Below are positions 18,096 through 18,430 of a stretch of DNA of 18,430 nucleotides, piece by piece. The notes under the pieces are model-generated. The model was given only the letters and a program-made list of their open reading frames with translations. It had not been told where the DNA came from and made no database searches. Within the stretch, counting starts at the first letter, position 1. The number at the start of each line of letters is the position of its first letter. Source of the stretch: Allomyces macrogynus ATCC 38327 (taxonomy: Eukaryota; Blastocladiomycota; Blastocladiomycetes; Blastocladiales; Blastocladiaceae); the NCBI GenBank assembly GCA_000151295.1, contig GG745376.1, forward strand, positions 348,924-367,353. The letters are read 5' to 3'. A program made the translations under genes and the position numbers.

Positions 18096-18430
18096 ATGTC
18101 CACCGCAAGAGCCCGCAACCACCCTCGCGCGTTGCGCCTGGCTCACCCTTTTGCCGCGACGCTCGTCCACGCCGGCCTCGCCATCCTGGCCGCACTCTTC
18201 TACTTTGCTGCTGCCATGACCGTCGTCGTCGATGCTGCGCCCTCGACGTACCCGCGGCACGCTGCTGCTGTCCCGCCGCCGCAAGCAGAGCCGCCATCAG
18301 GTGTGTTTTTGGCTTCAGACTCGGTTCAACATTGGCCAATCCCCGATGCTCATTCCAAGTCATTCTTTTCTATTCCTCAGACTTGGCTCCGCCCGCCCCG
18401 TTCGGCCGTCCCGGCGTGGTCGAACTTGGC
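18096..18430 (+). CDS. 5' part of a secreted or signal-anchored protein (runs off the window)
   Basis: Exon 1, 18096-18300, encodes 68 residues plus one base: a basic start (MSTARARNHPRALRLAHP), a hydrophobic helix (about residues 19-47, including LAILAALFYFAAAMTVVV), then a Pro/Ala-rich segment. An 80-nt intron follows, 18301-18380, with donor GTGTGT and acceptor CCTCAG. Exon 2 continues in phase (DLAPPAPFGRPGVVELG) to the window edge. The helix is either a signal peptide, perhaps cut after VDA near residue 47, or a type II anchor. Too little remains to name a family. Confidence 0.7.
   Translation, partial: MSTARARNHPRALRLAHPFAATLVHAGLAILAALFYFAAAMTVVVDAAPSTYPRHAAAVPPPQAEPPSGVFLASDSVQHWPIPDAHSKSFFSIPQTWLRPPRSAVPAWSNL

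Overview
The window looks like nuclear DNA of a GC-rich eukaryote with compact genes. The introns I can place at splice-site level are 63-86 nt long, with GTAC/GTAT-type donors and YAG or AAG acceptors. The proteasome subunit and EFL1 proteins read like those of fungi. Short introns, high GC, a secreted class 3 lipase and a BTB protein would suit an early-diverging zoosporic fungus such as Blastocladiomycota, but that is inference and no rRNA is present to test it.

Layout, left to right. 32-712 (+): proline-rich protein with a PPxY motif and two CUE-like helical repeats. 903-2103 (-): 20S proteasome subunit alpha-6 (PSMA1/PRE5), convergent with the first gene, with one frame break. About 2110-3006: no recognisable gene, but a good TATA box and a 27-codon hydrophobic ORF. 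3007-6501 (-): complete five-exon EFL1, the GTPase of late 60S maturation, with a (CTG)10 tract just upstream of its start. About 6780-11870: a 5 kb block of lower GC and different codon texture, full of broken coding remnants, a 168-bp tandem duplication, a 50-bp triple repeat and an inverted poly-G/poly-C repeat; I read it as a graveyard of mobile elements. 11880-13568 (-): single-pass membrane protein with a glycosylatable Cys-bearing ectodomain and a cytoplasmic tail carrying PPxY and LPxY motifs, with two frame breaks. 13645-15076: GC-rich gap without a convincing gene. 15077-16207 (-): intact secreted class 3 lipase. 16652-17636 (-): BTB/POZ protein with a BACK-like helical region and three frame breaks. 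18096 to the right edge (+): first two exons of a secreted or signal-anchored protein, divergent from the BTB gene.

How the genes relate. I see no operon-like system. The recognisable housekeeping roles are protein degradation (proteasome subunit) and ribosome maturation (EFL1). Three other genes could touch ubiquitin pathways: the CUE-like/PPxY protein, the membrane protein with PPxY/LPxY tail motifs that typically bind Nedd4/Rsp5 WW domains, and the BTB protein, whose family often serves Cullin-3 ligases. That link rests on motifs only.

An overall caution: six single-base frame breaks occur in three otherwise coherent genes (PSMA1, the membrane protein, the BTB protein), nearly all at short homopolymers, while EFL1 and the lipase are clean. 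Sequence or assembly error is the simplest explanation, and gene models here should be checked against reads. I found no clear new biological system; the best leads are the CUE-like/PPxY protein, the PPxY/LPxY membrane protein and the unassigned 2.3-3.0 kb segment.
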